Source of the DNA: an uncultured Collinsella sp.
GTDB taxonomy: Bacteria; Actinomycetota; Coriobacteriia; Coriobacteriales; Coriobacteriaceae
Direction of reading: 5' to 3'
NCBI GenBank assembly: GCA_902493515.1
Contig: CABUPE010000023.1
Span: forward strand, 1 to 38,475
Length of the DNA stretch: 38,475 nt
Shown here: in pieces, positions 23,566-30,985 of the stretch
Layout: each line of letters begins with the position of its first letter
Position numbering within the stretch: position 1 is the first letter of the stretch
Notes under the pieces: model-generated
Told to the model about the DNA's origin: nothing
Seen by the model: only the letters and a program-made list of their open reading frames with translations
Database searches by the model: none
Translations under genes and position numbers: made by a program

Positions 23566-24774
23566 TTAGAAGAGCGAATTCTCAATTAGATCAATAATCG
23601 TGTCGTCTTCCGTGCGGTTTTCATCGATTTTTGCGAACATGTCGCATTCCCAAGGCCCATTGATTTCCTCAGCAAGGGCCCCGACATGTTGCATGTCGTC
23701 GGGTTCGGGCACATCGTTGATGCTCGGGTCATCAGCTTGCGGATATTGGCTTGCAATTTCGCGCTTGGCGGCCTCTTCTTCTTTGAGTGTCTCCAGGACG
23801 CGGCGACCGTATTCGAAGTAGCGCCGCAAGACAAATTGACGAAGATTTTCTTGCGGGATGGCGAAGTTATCCGGGAGTCGACCGGGCCAGATCTTCTCGC
23901 GAATGCGAATCGCTTCCATGACCCGCCTAAAAGCGGACTGCTTGAAAAATGAATGACGACTAACTGTGATAACGGCATATCCCATGTTTCGCAGCGTGTT
24001 TCGGCGCTCCTCGTCAATTGATTGCTGCTCGGGCTCGTCGTGGTAAAAGCCGTTGTATTCGATATCGGTCATCGAATTTTCGAGCAGCGCGTCGAGGTAG
24101 AAAACCGTCCGTCGCGTTAGGGCGGCGTATCTTTTGGGGACTGGGATCGGATAATCCGTTTTGATAGCGCGTATGGCTAAGCCACCCATTGACTTGGGCA
24201 TTGTCAGCATCATGACAAACGCCGTTTCGAGTGGGGAGCGACAGCCTTCGCGTACATAAGAAAGTGCCTTAAGCGCTTTATTAGATCCACGATACCCCGA
24301 TGCCTCTGAAAAGAAGGCTCTGAGCTCTTCAACGCTGGTTAGGGCTGGGCGCTCGCGATATTGAGTTTCGTCGGACGTTCCAAGTGCGTAGGAGCCGCAG
24401 ATTTCAAAGTAATACTCAACGAGCTCCGAAAGGTTGAGGTCGGCTGTTGCTTCTAACGCGCACAGCTTGATATCGACGATGTAGACGTTCGGCTCGAGTT
24501 CTAAGTAGCTTTCTGCATCAAACGTATAGCGCGTGCAGTGGCAGATGCAGCCCTTGCGGTGCCTTTTGGCATTATTGGAAAACGTCAGCACATGGACGCG
24601 TTCAGAATCGACATTCTTTCTGTTGAGCCATGCTCGTGCCGCTTCCAGGTCGGACGTGGTCGGCGTAGACACCCTGATCTTTTCCATAGGTGTGGGACCG
24701 GTCGCGTAGCTTGCGAGCGAGTTGGCTGTTTGGTATACAGCGCGTGCCGTGGTATGTGACAGAACGATTCCCAT
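23566..24774 (-). CDS. DUF559/Vsr-like nuclease-fold protein with N-terminal AbiEi-like region
   Basis: The 402-residue product resembles actinobacterial proteins that join an N-terminal AbiEi-like segment (IVLSHTTARAVY near the start) to a DUF559/Vsr-like PD-(D/E)xK fold. The putative active-site residues are present in order: SPLET with Glu183, FYLDALLE with Asp228, IEYNG with Glu239, then DEERRNTLRNMGY and VITVSRHSF. The middle has a small Cys/His patch (CICHC). The C-terminal 100 residues are charged and unassigned. The start at 24774 is chosen by resemblance of the first residues to relatives; an ATG at 24804 is possible and neither has a good ribosome binding site. It is less GC-rich than its neighbours and flanked by four repeat copies, so it was probably acquired. 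It could be a DNA-targeting defence or toxin-antitoxin component; the function is not established. Confidence 0.7.
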   Translation of the reverse strand: MGIVLSHTTARAVYQTANSLASYATGPTPMEKIRVSTPTTSDLEAARAWLNRKNVDSERVHVLTFSNNAKRHRKGCICHCTRYTFDAESYLELEPNVYIVDIKLCALEATADLNLSELVEYYFEICGSYALGTSDETQYRERPALTSVEELRAFFSEASGYRGSNKALKALSYVREGCRSPLETAFVMMLTMPKSMGGLAIRAIKTDYPIPVPKRYAALTRRTVFYLDALLENSMTDIEYNGFYHDEPEQQSIDEERRNTLRNMGYAVITVSRHSFFKQSAFRRVMEAIRIREKIWPGRLPDNFAIPQENLRQFVLRRYFEYGRRVLETLKEEEAAKREIASQYPQADDPSINDVPEPDDMQHVGALAEEINGPWECDMFAKIDENRTEDDTIIDLIENSLF

Positions 24775-24989
24775 ACGCGCATGATGGCATAGCGGACGCC
24801 ACATACGTCCGAAACTTCGGGCAACGGTATTGGGGCGCGGCTTATCTTCTGCGAACGGTGGGTTTTGAGCTGTCGTATTGAGGGAGCAGCTTTGGCTGGG
24901 GAGGTTTCTGCCGGCTGCCCCTATTTTGATGAACTTTAGTTGCGGATTCGTAGCTTCTAAGCGTTTTTACCGACCGCTCAGATGCCTCA

Positions 24990-25014
24990 CCAACATAATT
25001 TGAGTTATTCGGCC
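24990..25014 (-). repeat. 25-nt dispersed repeat, copy R4 (most diverged)
   Basis: Read on the minus strand it is GGCCGAATAACTCAAATT through ATGTTGG. It keeps the GGCCGAA and ATGTTGG ends but has CAAATT where the other copies have CGAAAA or CGAAAT. Confidence 0.75.
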
Positions 25015-25147
25015 TTCTCCTATACAAATGGTGCGATCGCAACGTCCTATTCGAATTGATTCAGGTAGATTTCTGGGGCTTGGATGCGAAATTAAGGCGA
25101 CTATAGCTTCGATTGCGGTTCAAGGGGCCTTGACTAGTGGTTCAGCT

Positions 25148-25172
25148 GGCCGAACAACTCGAAAAATGTAGG
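25148..25172 (+). repeat. 25-nt dispersed repeat, copy R3
   Basis: On the plus strand it reads GGCCGAACAACTCGAAAA through ATGTAGG, preceded by CAGCT as R1 is preceded by CATGCT on its strand, so the similarity extends a few bases beyond the core. Confidence 0.8.
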
Positions 25173-25219
25173 TGGGCCAACCTGCCGACTATGTGAAGCA
25201 CGCGTATTTGCTCGTTTTG

Positions 25220-25258
25220 ATGAAAACTAGGGTGCAGCCATAAGGCTGCGCCCTAGTT
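25220..25258 (-). terminator. Rho-independent terminator of the exonuclease gene
   Basis: AACTAGGGTGCAGCC (25225-25239) pairs with GGCTGCGCCCTAGTT (25244-25258), with one G-T wobble and an ATAA loop. On the minus strand it runs into TTTTCATC. Confidence 0.82.
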
Positions 25259-25324
25259 TACTGCGTGCCGGTGTGCCCAGACGGATTGTGCTGTGCCTGG
25301 CAGGCGCTCCCGCAGATGGATCGG

Positions 25325-26293
25325 TTATTTCGCGAATAGGTTCTTGAGGTTGAACTCGGCTTGGACGGTGCGAAGCATGAGGTCGGTGTCGTCCAAGCCC
25401 AGATGCTGCTCGTTGGCGTCGGCGGCGAGGGTGCCGCGGCGGCGGGCCCAGTTCTCGAGCGCGGCGGGCGCGGATTCGCGGGGGAGCGAGCGCACGTCGG
25501 CGTCCAGGCTGCGGCAGATCTGGCGCGAGTCGATGACGATAATCTTACCCGCGCGGCGTGCCTCGGCGTAGCCGTCCAGGTGGATCTTGAACCAGCTGTC
25601 CTCAAAGGCGGCGTTGTGTGCCATGTACGGGTACTTCTTCATAAGCTTGAGCAGCTGCTTCTGCAGTTCCTTGTTCTCGCGGAATGGCTTTTTGCCGTCG
25701 ATGTCGTCCCAGGTGATGTGGTGGATATTCGACAACGGCACATCCTCGCCGCGGTAGATGTCGGGCAGGCCGCAGTAGTGTGCCTCGGCGTCGTGCGGGA
25801 CGGCGTCGCTGGTGAGCTCCATGATCTCCCAGCCCACGTTGATGATGTAGCCGCGCTCGGGTGCACGGCCGGTGGTCTCGATGTCGATACCGAGCACGGT
25901 GCCCTGGATGGGCTTGCGGGCGTAGGCCACGCCGAGCGCGTCGCGGTCGCCGCGGATCTCGCGCATGACCGACGCGGCGGTGCGCTTTTGCATCTTACCG
26001 ATGGCCGCGCAGGTGTCGGCATCGGACAGGCCGCGCGAAAGCGTCGCGGGCGTCACGTTGCGTAGGCGTGCCTCGCCGATCTGGTCGCACAGGTCGCGGT
26101 TGCGGTCAGCCAGGTCGCGCACGGTGGCAAAGTCGAAGCTGGGGTCGCCCTCGGCGGTAAAGTATTCGGTTTCGAGCACCTTAAGGGCCTCCTCGCCCTT
26201 CTGGCGCTCGGACTCCATGGCGCCGTGATCGCCATAGATAAACATGGGAATAAACGGCTGGCGCTCGTATTCGAGTGCTTGTGAAACGTTCAT
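25325..26293 (-). CDS. DnaQ-like 3'-5' exonuclease domain protein
   Basis: The 322-residue protein has a DEDD-type exonuclease fold in its C-terminal two thirds: GIDIETTG carries the Exo I Asp/Glu pair, YMAHNAAFEDSWF the Exo II Asp, and LGLDDTDLML the region of Exo III. The first 100 or so residues are not recognised and look helical and charged. It probably trims DNA or RNA 3' ends, but a repair or RNA-processing role cannot be chosen. AAGGAG lies about nine bases before the ATG at 26293. It is monocistronic, divergent from the exporter gene, and ends in a clear terminator. Confidence 0.85.
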   Translation of the reverse strand: MNVSQALEYERQPFIPMFIYGDHGAMESERQKGEEALKVLETEYFTAEGDPSFDFATVRDLADRNRDLCDQIGEARLRNVTPATLSRGLSDADTCAAIGKMQKRTAASVMREIRGDRDALGVAYARKPIQGTVLGIDIETTGRAPERGYIINVGWEIMELTSDAVPHDAEAHYCGLPDIYRGEDVPLSNIHHITWDDIDGKKPFRENKELQKQLLKLMKKYPYMAHNAAFEDSWFKIHLDGYAEARRAGKIIVIDSRQICRSLDADVRSLPRESAPAALENWARRRGTLAADANEQHLGLDDTDLMLRTVQAEFNLKNLFAK

Positions 26294-26363
26294 ATAACTG
26301 CTCCTTGGATGGGCCGCGTCGTGCGGCTCAGGGTCATTAAGATGTGGCGAGATGATAGTTTAC

Positions 26364-26433
26364 CATGGGCAACTATTGGCATCGCGCCTAGGACAACTAC
26401 AATACCCTAGTTGACCGCTAGGACTTTTACAAT
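26364..26433 (+). promoter_or_regulatory. Promoter of the exporter gene with MntR-like half-sites
   Basis: Three half-sites fit GGNYAACT: GGGCAACT (26367-26374), GGACAACT (26391-26398) and, inverted, AGTTGACC (26409-26416). The last two form an inverted repeat, GGACAACTA/TAGTTGACC, with an 8-base spacer. A TACAAT -10 box follows at 26428-26433. CATGGGCAACTATTGG (26364-26379) differs from 19731-19746 at two positions. Sites lie upstream of the -10, which would also fit activation. Confidence 0.7.
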
Positions 26434-26465
26434 GCTGCCGAAAGACACGAAAGGTTCCATCCGTC

Positions 26466-27566
26466 ATGGATTTGCTGATTGATATTCTGCTCGACGCCGG
26501 CAAGGACACGCTCTCGCTGCTGCCGTTCTTGTTGGTGACGTATCTGGCCCTCGAGACCTTGGAGCACGTCGCGGGCGACCGCGTTAACGGGGCCATCAAG
26601 CGCGCCGGCGCCGCGGGTCCCGTGGTTGGCTCGTTGCTGGGTATGGTGCCGCAGTGCGGCTTTTCGGCCATGGCGGCAACGCTGTACGCCGGTCGCGTCG
26701 TGACCTTGGGCACGTTGGTGGCGGTGTTCCTTTCGACCTCCGACGAGATGCTGCCGCTGCTACTTGCCGAGCAGGTTCCCGTGCAGACTATGGCGATGCT
26801 TTTGGCTTCGAAAGCGCTGATCGCACTGGTCACGGGCTTTATCGTAGATGCCGCCATTCGCGGTCTGCGCCGCAACGCTCGCGCGCATGCGGCGATTCGC
26901 CGTACCGTGCTGGGAACCGCGGCCAACCCGGCCCACGTGAACTGCGCGCACGACGACCACACTGGCGGTGACATCATCGACGAGGTGGCCGAGGCGGGCG
27001 TGAGCGCCGACCACATCCACGAGTTGTGCGAGCGCGACCATTGCGATTGCGATGATGATGAAGATGAACACGAGCGCGACCACGGACACAGCCATGACCA
27101 CGGTCACACGGGCGAGCATGAGCACCACCACGGCCATGGGCACGACCACGGTCACCCCCACGAAGGGACGCCTGTCCTGTCGATCATCCGCAGCGCGATC
27201 TCGCACACCGTGCAGGTCTCGGTATTCATTTTTCTGGTGACGCTGATTCTGGTCGCCGTGCTCGAGACCTTCGGCGAGTCCGCGATCGAGCAGTTCCTGC
27301 GTGGCAACGAGACGCTCGCCGTCCTGGGTTCGGCGCTTGTCGGCCTGATCCCCAACTGCTCGGCGAGCGTGGTCATTACGCAGCTGTACCTGGAGGGCGC
27401 GCTACAGCTGGCACCGATGCTCGCCGGCACGCTTATCTCCGCCGGCGTGGGCTACCTGGTGTTGTTCCGCACCAACCGCAGTGCCCGCGAGAACGTCATG
27501 TTCCTGGTCATGATGTACGTCATCGGCGCCGGTTGGGGAATCGTTCTCTCTGCCTTTGGTCTCTAA
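26466..27566 (+). CDS. ArsP_2-type 10TM heavy-metal exporter (putative manganese exporter)
   Basis: The 366-residue integral membrane protein is of the family described as putative 10TM heavy-metal exporter (ArsP_2). Each half carries a related motif: PQCGFSAMAATLY near residue 62 and PNCSASVVITQLY in the second half, suggesting an inverted internal duplication. LSTSDEMLPL is typical of the family. The loop joining the halves (about residues 163-235) is extraordinarily rich in His and Asp (HDHGH and GHGHDHGH repeats), a likely metal-binding buffer. The family is annotated either as arsenic efflux or manganese transport; the shared half-sites with the MntR-like gene favour Mn or Fe. The start at 26466 has GAAAGG about 14 bases upstream, a rather long spacing. 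It converges on yaiI. Confidence 0.85.
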   Translation: MDLLIDILLDAGKDTLSLLPFLLVTYLALETLEHVAGDRVNGAIKRAGAAGPVVGSLLGMVPQCGFSAMAATLYAGRVVTLGTLVAVFLSTSDEMLPLLLAEQVPVQTMAMLLASKALIALVTGFIVDAAIRGLRRNARAHAAIRRTVLGTAANPAHVNCAHDDHTGGDIIDEVAEAGVSADHIHELCERDHCDCDDDEDEHERDHGHSHDHGHTGEHEHHHGHGHDHGHPHEGTPVLSIIRSAISHTVQVSVFIFLVTLILVAVLETFGESAIEQFLRGNETLAVLGSALVGLIPNCSASVVITQLYLEGALQLAPMLAGTLISAGVGYLVLFRTNRSARENVMFLVMMYVIGAGWGIVLSAFGL

Positions 27567-27585
27567 GCCCAAAAATCTACCTTGG

Positions 27586-28068
27586 TTAGCGCAGCAGCTC
27601 GGTGAGGCTGCGCTTAAAGCGGGCCCGGTCTTCGCTGGTAAATGCCGCCGGACCGCGAGTGCGACCGCCGGCGCGGCGCACCTTCTTTTCCTCGTGGCGA
27701 ATAAACAGTTGCATGTCGATGGTCGCCTTATCGTAGACGCGCCCGCGCACGCCGATGGCGGCGGCATCGCGCCCGAGCACCATGCTCGCCAAGCCAATGT
27801 CCTGCGTCACGACTACATCGCCCGCCTGCAGGCGTTCGACAATGGCAAAGTCGGCGCTGTCGGCGCCCACGCTCACATCGAGCGTCGTGACCCAAAATCC
27901 GCGTCGCGCATGCTCGACGTCGCGCGGATCGTCGCGGCGAATGTGGCGTTCCAGGTTCTGTGTGCTGTTGCCGGCGATAACGACGGCGACGCCCGCCCGC
28001 CGCGCGCAGTCAATCGACTCGCGCGTGACCGGGCAGGCGTCTGCATCAATAAAGAGCGTTCGCGGCAT
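27586..28068 (-). CDS. YaiI/YqxD family protein (DUF188)
   Basis: The 160-residue protein matches the DUF188 family from end to end: FIDADACPV at the N-terminus, GADSADFAIVERLQAGDVVVTQDIGLA in the middle (split here as GADSADFAI and GDVVVTQDIGLA for reference) and RGRVYDKATID, RTRGPAAFT towards the end. The fold is PIN-like with conserved Asp residues, but the activity is unknown. It follows the DUF308 gene without any gap, so translation is likely coupled, and it converges with the exporter gene 19 bases away. Confidence 0.93.
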   Translation of the reverse strand: MPRTLFIDADACPVTRESIDCARRAGVAVVIAGNSTQNLERHIRRDDPRDVEHARRGFWVTTLDVSVGADSADFAIVERLQAGDVVVTQDIGLASMVLGRDAAAIGVRGRVYDKATIDMQLFIRHEEKKVRRAGGRTRGPAAFTSEDRARFKRSLTELLR

Positions 28069-28671
28069 CTAGTGCACCAGTTTGCCAAATTGAATAGCGC
28101 GAACAATCAGCGTTACGCCAAACACCAGCAGTGCGGCGCCGCTAAAGATGACGAGCATCTTGGCCGACCACAGCGGATAGATAAACACGAACATGCCGGC
28201 GATGATGGAGAGCGCGCCGCTCAGGATGGCGAGGGCACGGTTGGACGAAAGCTCGGACTCCAGAATGGACATGACACCTTCGACGATCCAGCCAAAGCCG
28301 GCCACGATAACCACCATCGTGGTGAGCGTCGCGGTCGAGAAGGCCTGGTTGCGCAGGATTATGACGCCGCCCAAGATAATGAGTAGGTTGGAGATGATGC
28401 TCGTCACGCGCCAGCCGGTGGGCAGCAGTGGCTCGAAAACAGCGGTAAACAGCCTGATCGCGGCCGTGATCACAAAGTAGAAGCCCAAGACGGTCGTTAG
28501 GAAGACGAGGGACTTGGCGGGCGCAAACAGCAGTGCGATGCCAGCGACGAGCGCCAAGACGCCCGTGATGGCGTAAATCCAGCGCACGGCCTTGACGGCC
28601 TTGCCTGCCATGCTTTTCTCGTCAAATCCAAACTGGCTCGATTTTTGGTCATCGTTCTTAAAGATGCCCAT
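28069..28671 (-). CDS. DUF308/HdeD-like membrane protein
   Basis: The 200-residue protein has a short hydrophilic N-terminus followed by about six hydrophobic helices arranged as repeated pairs, the pattern of the HdeD/DUF308 family (WIYAITGVLALVAGIALLF is the first). HdeD contributes to acid resistance in E. coli; in other bacteria the role is unknown. GGAGA lies seven bases before the ATG at 28671. The stop codon is directly adjacent to the yaiI start codon, so the two form an operon. Confidence 0.88.
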   Translation of the reverse strand: MGIFKNDDQKSSQFGFDEKSMAGKAVKAVRWIYAITGVLALVAGIALLFAPAKSLVFLTTVLGFYFVITAAIRLFTAVFEPLLPTGWRVTSIISNLLIILGGVIILRNQAFSTATLTTMVVIVAGFGWIVEGVMSILESELSSNRALAILSGALSIIAGMFVFIYPLWSAKMLVIFSGAALLVFGVTLIVRAIQFGKLVH

Positions 28672-28859
28672 AATGTCTCCTTTCCGTGCGGCGTAAGCCT
28701 TGATCGTTACAACCAGTATCGCCTAAAGGCGCTGGCGTATGGGTCGGGGAGGGCGAAACGTAACCCAAAGGCCCCGAATTGTTTCCGTTGTTCCCCACGT
28801 CGCGATTTTCTATTCAACAGGTGTAGAACATTGCAGCCCTGTTCGTTATTGCCTACGTT

Positions 28860-28878
28860 TTAGGTTAGATTTTCCTAA
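28860..28878 (+). promoter_or_regulatory. IdeR/DtxR-like 19-bp box upstream of the nitroreductase
   Basis: TTAGGTTAGATTTTCCTAA matches the classical iron box of DtxR/IdeR (TTAGGTTAGGCTAACCTAA) at 15 of 19 positions, including both TTAGG/CCTAA ends, and lies 29 bases before the start codon. It differs from the GGNYAACT sites of the MntR-like gene, so a second, iron-type regulator may be involved. Confidence 0.4.
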
Positions 28879-28906
28879 GAACAATTGCCCGAAATTGGGG
28901 GTCCCT

Positions 28907-29578
28907 ATGAACGAAGCAGTTCCCGCAGCGCCGGTAAGCGCTGAGTCGATGGCAAAGCAGGGTTGCGAAAAGCTCGGCTTGGACGCGTTTGATGCGTTGG
29001 TTCGCTGCGCCCGCACGTGCCGTCGCTTTGACGAGTCCATGCGCGTGCCGCGTGAGCTTTTGCTTGAGCTGGCGGAGCTGGCGCACCTGACTCCCTGTGG
29101 TGCCAATGCTCAGCGTCTGCGTTTTCATGTGGTAAGCGGTGCAGAGGACTGCGCGCGCGTATTTGATGAGCTTGCATGGGCCGGCGCGCTTAAGGATTGG
29201 CCGGGTCCTGCCGAGGGCGAGCGCCCGACCGGCTACATCGCGATTTTGGCCGAGCGCGCCGTTCCGGGCAAGCCTGCCGCTCCCATTACCGAGGTCGACA
29301 CGGGCATTGCCGCGCAGACGATGATGCTTGCCGCCCGTAGCGCCACGCCCGAGGTGGCAGCCTGTATGTTCAAGGCCTTTACGCCCCGCGCGATCGATGC
29401 CATGGGGCTCGATAACGACAAATATGAGCTCAAGCTGATCATGGCGTTTGGCGTTCCGGCCGAGACACAGGTGATCGATGCGATCGATTCCAACCCCGAC
29501 GGCTCCATCAATTATTGGCGCGACGAGGCGCAGGTGCACCACGTACCCAAGCGTTCGCTCGCCGACGTGCTGGTGTAG
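28907..29578 (+). CDS. Nitroreductase-family flavoprotein
   Basis: The 223-residue protein shows the nitroreductase pattern: RTCRRFDESMRVPRELL near residue 40 (the FMN-phosphate Arg pair), TPCGANAQRLRF (the SGxNxQ-like FMN loop), and a GIAAQTMMLAARS helix. It should be an FMN-dependent NAD(P)H oxidoreductase; the physiological substrate is unknown, but gut nitroreductases often act on nitro compounds or quinones. The ATG at 28907 is preceded by a GGGGG stretch, a weak site; ATG 28949 is an alternative start. An iron-box-like palindrome lies just upstream. Tail residues (INYWRDEAQVHHVPKR) resemble small family members. Confidence 0.87.
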   Translation: MNEAVPAAPVSAESMAKQGCEKLGLDAFDALVRCARTCRRFDESMRVPRELLLELAELAHLTPCGANAQRLRFHVVSGAEDCARVFDELAWAGALKDWPGPAEGERPTGYIAILAERAVPGKPAAPITEVDTGIAAQTMMLAARSATPEVAACMFKAFTPRAIDAMGLDNDKYELKLIMAFGVPAETQVIDAIDSNPDGSINYWRDEAQVHHVPKRSLADVLV

Positions 29579-29610
29579 TTGAGTGTCACCGCGGTGTGAT
29601 CCGGCGGTAA

Positions 29611-29645
29611 ACCACCACAAAGGTGCCTGTCCCCTTTGTGGTGGT
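29611..29645. repeat. REP-like CCACCACAAAGG hairpin, family D copy 2
   Basis: Perfect 13-bp arms ACCACCACAAAGG (29611-29623) and CCTTTGTGGTGGT (29633-29645) enclose TGCCTGTCC. The unit is the inverse copy of 16869-16903. It ends about 15 bases before the GTG start of the next gene and is probably in its leader. Confidence 0.88.
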
Positions 29646-29660
29646 ACGAGGGGAGGGTGT

Positions 29661-30203
29661 GTGGCAGATCTGTATTTGGTTCGGCATGGGCAGACTGAGC
29701 TCAATGTGCAGAGCATTTTGCAGGGCTGGCACGATTCGTCGCTTACGGCGCGCGGGCGCGAGCAGGCGCTGACGGCGCGTACGGCGTTTGCGGCGCGTGG
29801 CGTGGCCTTTGATCATGTGTATTCCTCGCCGTTGGGCCGGGCGCGGCATACGGCCGAGCTTATCGTTGGCGAGGGCCGTTCCATAGAGCTGGTCGATGAC
29901 CTGCGTGAGTGGCATTTTGGCTCGCTGGAGGGCACATCAAATCGCGAGATGCCGCCGCAGCCCTGGGGTGATTATCCGGTTGCCTTTGGTGGCGAGTCGG
30001 AAAGTGAGCTTCAGTCGCGCATGGTCGCGGCTCTGTCCCGCATCATGGCCAGGCCGCAGCACGACTGCGTGCTGGCGGTTTCCCACGGCTCAGCCTGCCA
30101 GGAGTTTCTTGAGTATGTGACTGGCGAGGGGGAGCTACCCGACAACGGCGCCGTGCTTCATTTTGGCTATTGCGACGGGGCGTTTTCGCTCCTTGATTGG
30201 TAA
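29661..30203 (+). CDS. Histidine phosphatase (phosphoglycerate mutase-like), first of two
   Basis: The 180-residue enzyme has the catalytic LVRHGQTELN at the N-terminus, SSPLGRARHTAE, the Glu-bearing LREWHFGSLEG, and the second catalytic His in VSHGSACQEF. The GTG start at 29661 is chosen because GGGGAGG lies just upstream and the domain begins two residues later; the frame extends upstream through a repeat element. Members are cofactor-dependent mutases or broad phosphatases; too short and divergent to be glycolytic GpmA. It ends 17 bases before its paralogue, with which it is probably co-transcribed. Confidence 0.9.
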   Translation: MADLYLVRHGQTELNVQSILQGWHDSSLTARGREQALTARTAFAARGVAFDHVYSSPLGRARHTAELIVGEGRSIELVDDLREWHFGSLEGTSNREMPPQPWGDYPVAFGGESESELQSRMVAALSRIMARPQHDCVLAVSHGSACQEFLEYVTGEGELPDNGAVLHFGYCDGAFSLLDW

Positions 30204-30220
30204 CGAACGAAAGGACCCCT

Positions 30221-30856
30221 ATGAATAAAGATCTGTATCTGGTCCGTCATGGACAGACGATATTCAACCTCAAGCGTATCATTCAGGGGTGGAGTGACTC
30301 GCCGCTTACGCAGTTGGGCTGCGACCAGGCGGCGCGCGCCGGCATGTTTTTACGTGCGCGCGGCATTGAGCCCGATCATGCCTACACCTCCACGCTTCAT
30401 CGCACCGAGCAGACTATCGCCAACTTGTGGCCGGGCTTGGCGTACGAGCGCCTGGACGGCCTGCGTGAGTGGTTCTTTGGTGACTTTGAGGCCGAGCGCG
30501 TGATGCTCATGCCCGAGCGCCCGTGGCGCGACTTCTATCGCCAGTTTGGCGGCGAGGGCCAGATGCAGGTGCGCGAGCGCATGGTGGCGACGCTCACCGA
30601 GCTTATGCAGCGTCCGGACCATACGTGCGTGCTCGCGGTAAGCCATGGCTCGGCCATCAAGGAGTTCATGGACCACGTGAGGGGTGCGGCGGCCGACGAG
30701 CGCGATCGCGTGCCGGGCAACTGCTCAGTGCTGCATTTTGCGTTTGACGATGCGGCCGGTACGTTTGAACTGGTCGAAGTCTTTACGCAGGAAGACTACG
30801 CGCGCGAGCTGGGGCTTGAACCGCTCGTGGCTACTGCGGGTCCGCAGCGCGGATAA
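30221..30856 (+). CDS. Histidine phosphatase (phosphoglycerate mutase-like), second of two
   Basis: The 211-residue paralogue of the preceding gene keeps the same landmarks: LVRHGQTIFN, STLHRTEQTI, LREWFFGDFE and VSHGSAIKEF. It is longer at the C-terminus by about 30 residues. AAAGGA lies about six bases before the ATG. The pair looks like a tandem duplication that diverged (the two share the active-site frame but differ in most other positions), which may mean two substrates. A strong bidirectional terminator follows. Confidence 0.92.
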   Translation: MNKDLYLVRHGQTIFNLKRIIQGWSDSPLTQLGCDQAARAGMFLRARGIEPDHAYTSTLHRTEQTIANLWPGLAYERLDGLREWFFGDFEAERVMLMPERPWRDFYRQFGGEGQMQVRERMVATLTELMQRPDHTCVLAVSHGSAIKEFMDHVRGAAADERDRVPGNCSVLHFAFDDAAGTFELVEVFTQEDYARELGLEPLVATAGPQRG

Positions 30857-30903
30857 CGCGAGCACGGCGGCACGGGTCGCCGGCATAACTTCTCGACGCA
30901 AAA

Positions 30904-30948
30904 GGGGCGGAGATGCATGTACCTGCTGCATCTCCGCCCCCTGTTTGT
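30904..30948. terminator. Bidirectional terminator between convergent transcripts
   Basis: GGGGCGGAGATGCA (30904-30917) and TGCATCTCCGCCCC (30927-30940) form a perfect 14-bp stem. On the plus strand CTGTTTGTT follows; on the minus strand TTTTGCG follows, serving the DUF1015-like gene. Confidence 0.88.
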
Positions 30949-30985
30949 TGGGCTGCCGATTTTTGTGCTGGACGGTCTGGTCTTG

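Larger units (their letters stand above)
24775..25224. other. Non-coding island flank, about 450 bases
   Basis: No gene can be supported. It holds repeat copies R4 and R3 and a GGGGCAGCCGGCAGAAACC stretch near 24900 (read on the minus strand) that recalls the family C palindromes. The promoter of the nuclease-like gene must lie here but is not recognisable. Confidence 0.5.

Noticed and set aside
23385..23585. 66-codon minus-strand gene after the nuclease-like gene
   Set aside because: It overlaps the end of that gene, has no ribosome binding site, and its central peptide (CPPTFFDLFG) is just the translation of repeat copy R2; the same peptide is interrupted by a stop in R4.
23330..25172. CRISPR array formed by the 25-nt repeats
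   Set aside because: Copies are only four, in both orientations, diverged and 190-1450 bases apart, with a gene between them; no cas gene is present.
26294..26465. yybP-ykoY manganese riboswitch before the exporter
   Set aside because: The leader lacks the conserved box sequences and the paired stems of that riboswitch; the half-site cluster explains regulation better.
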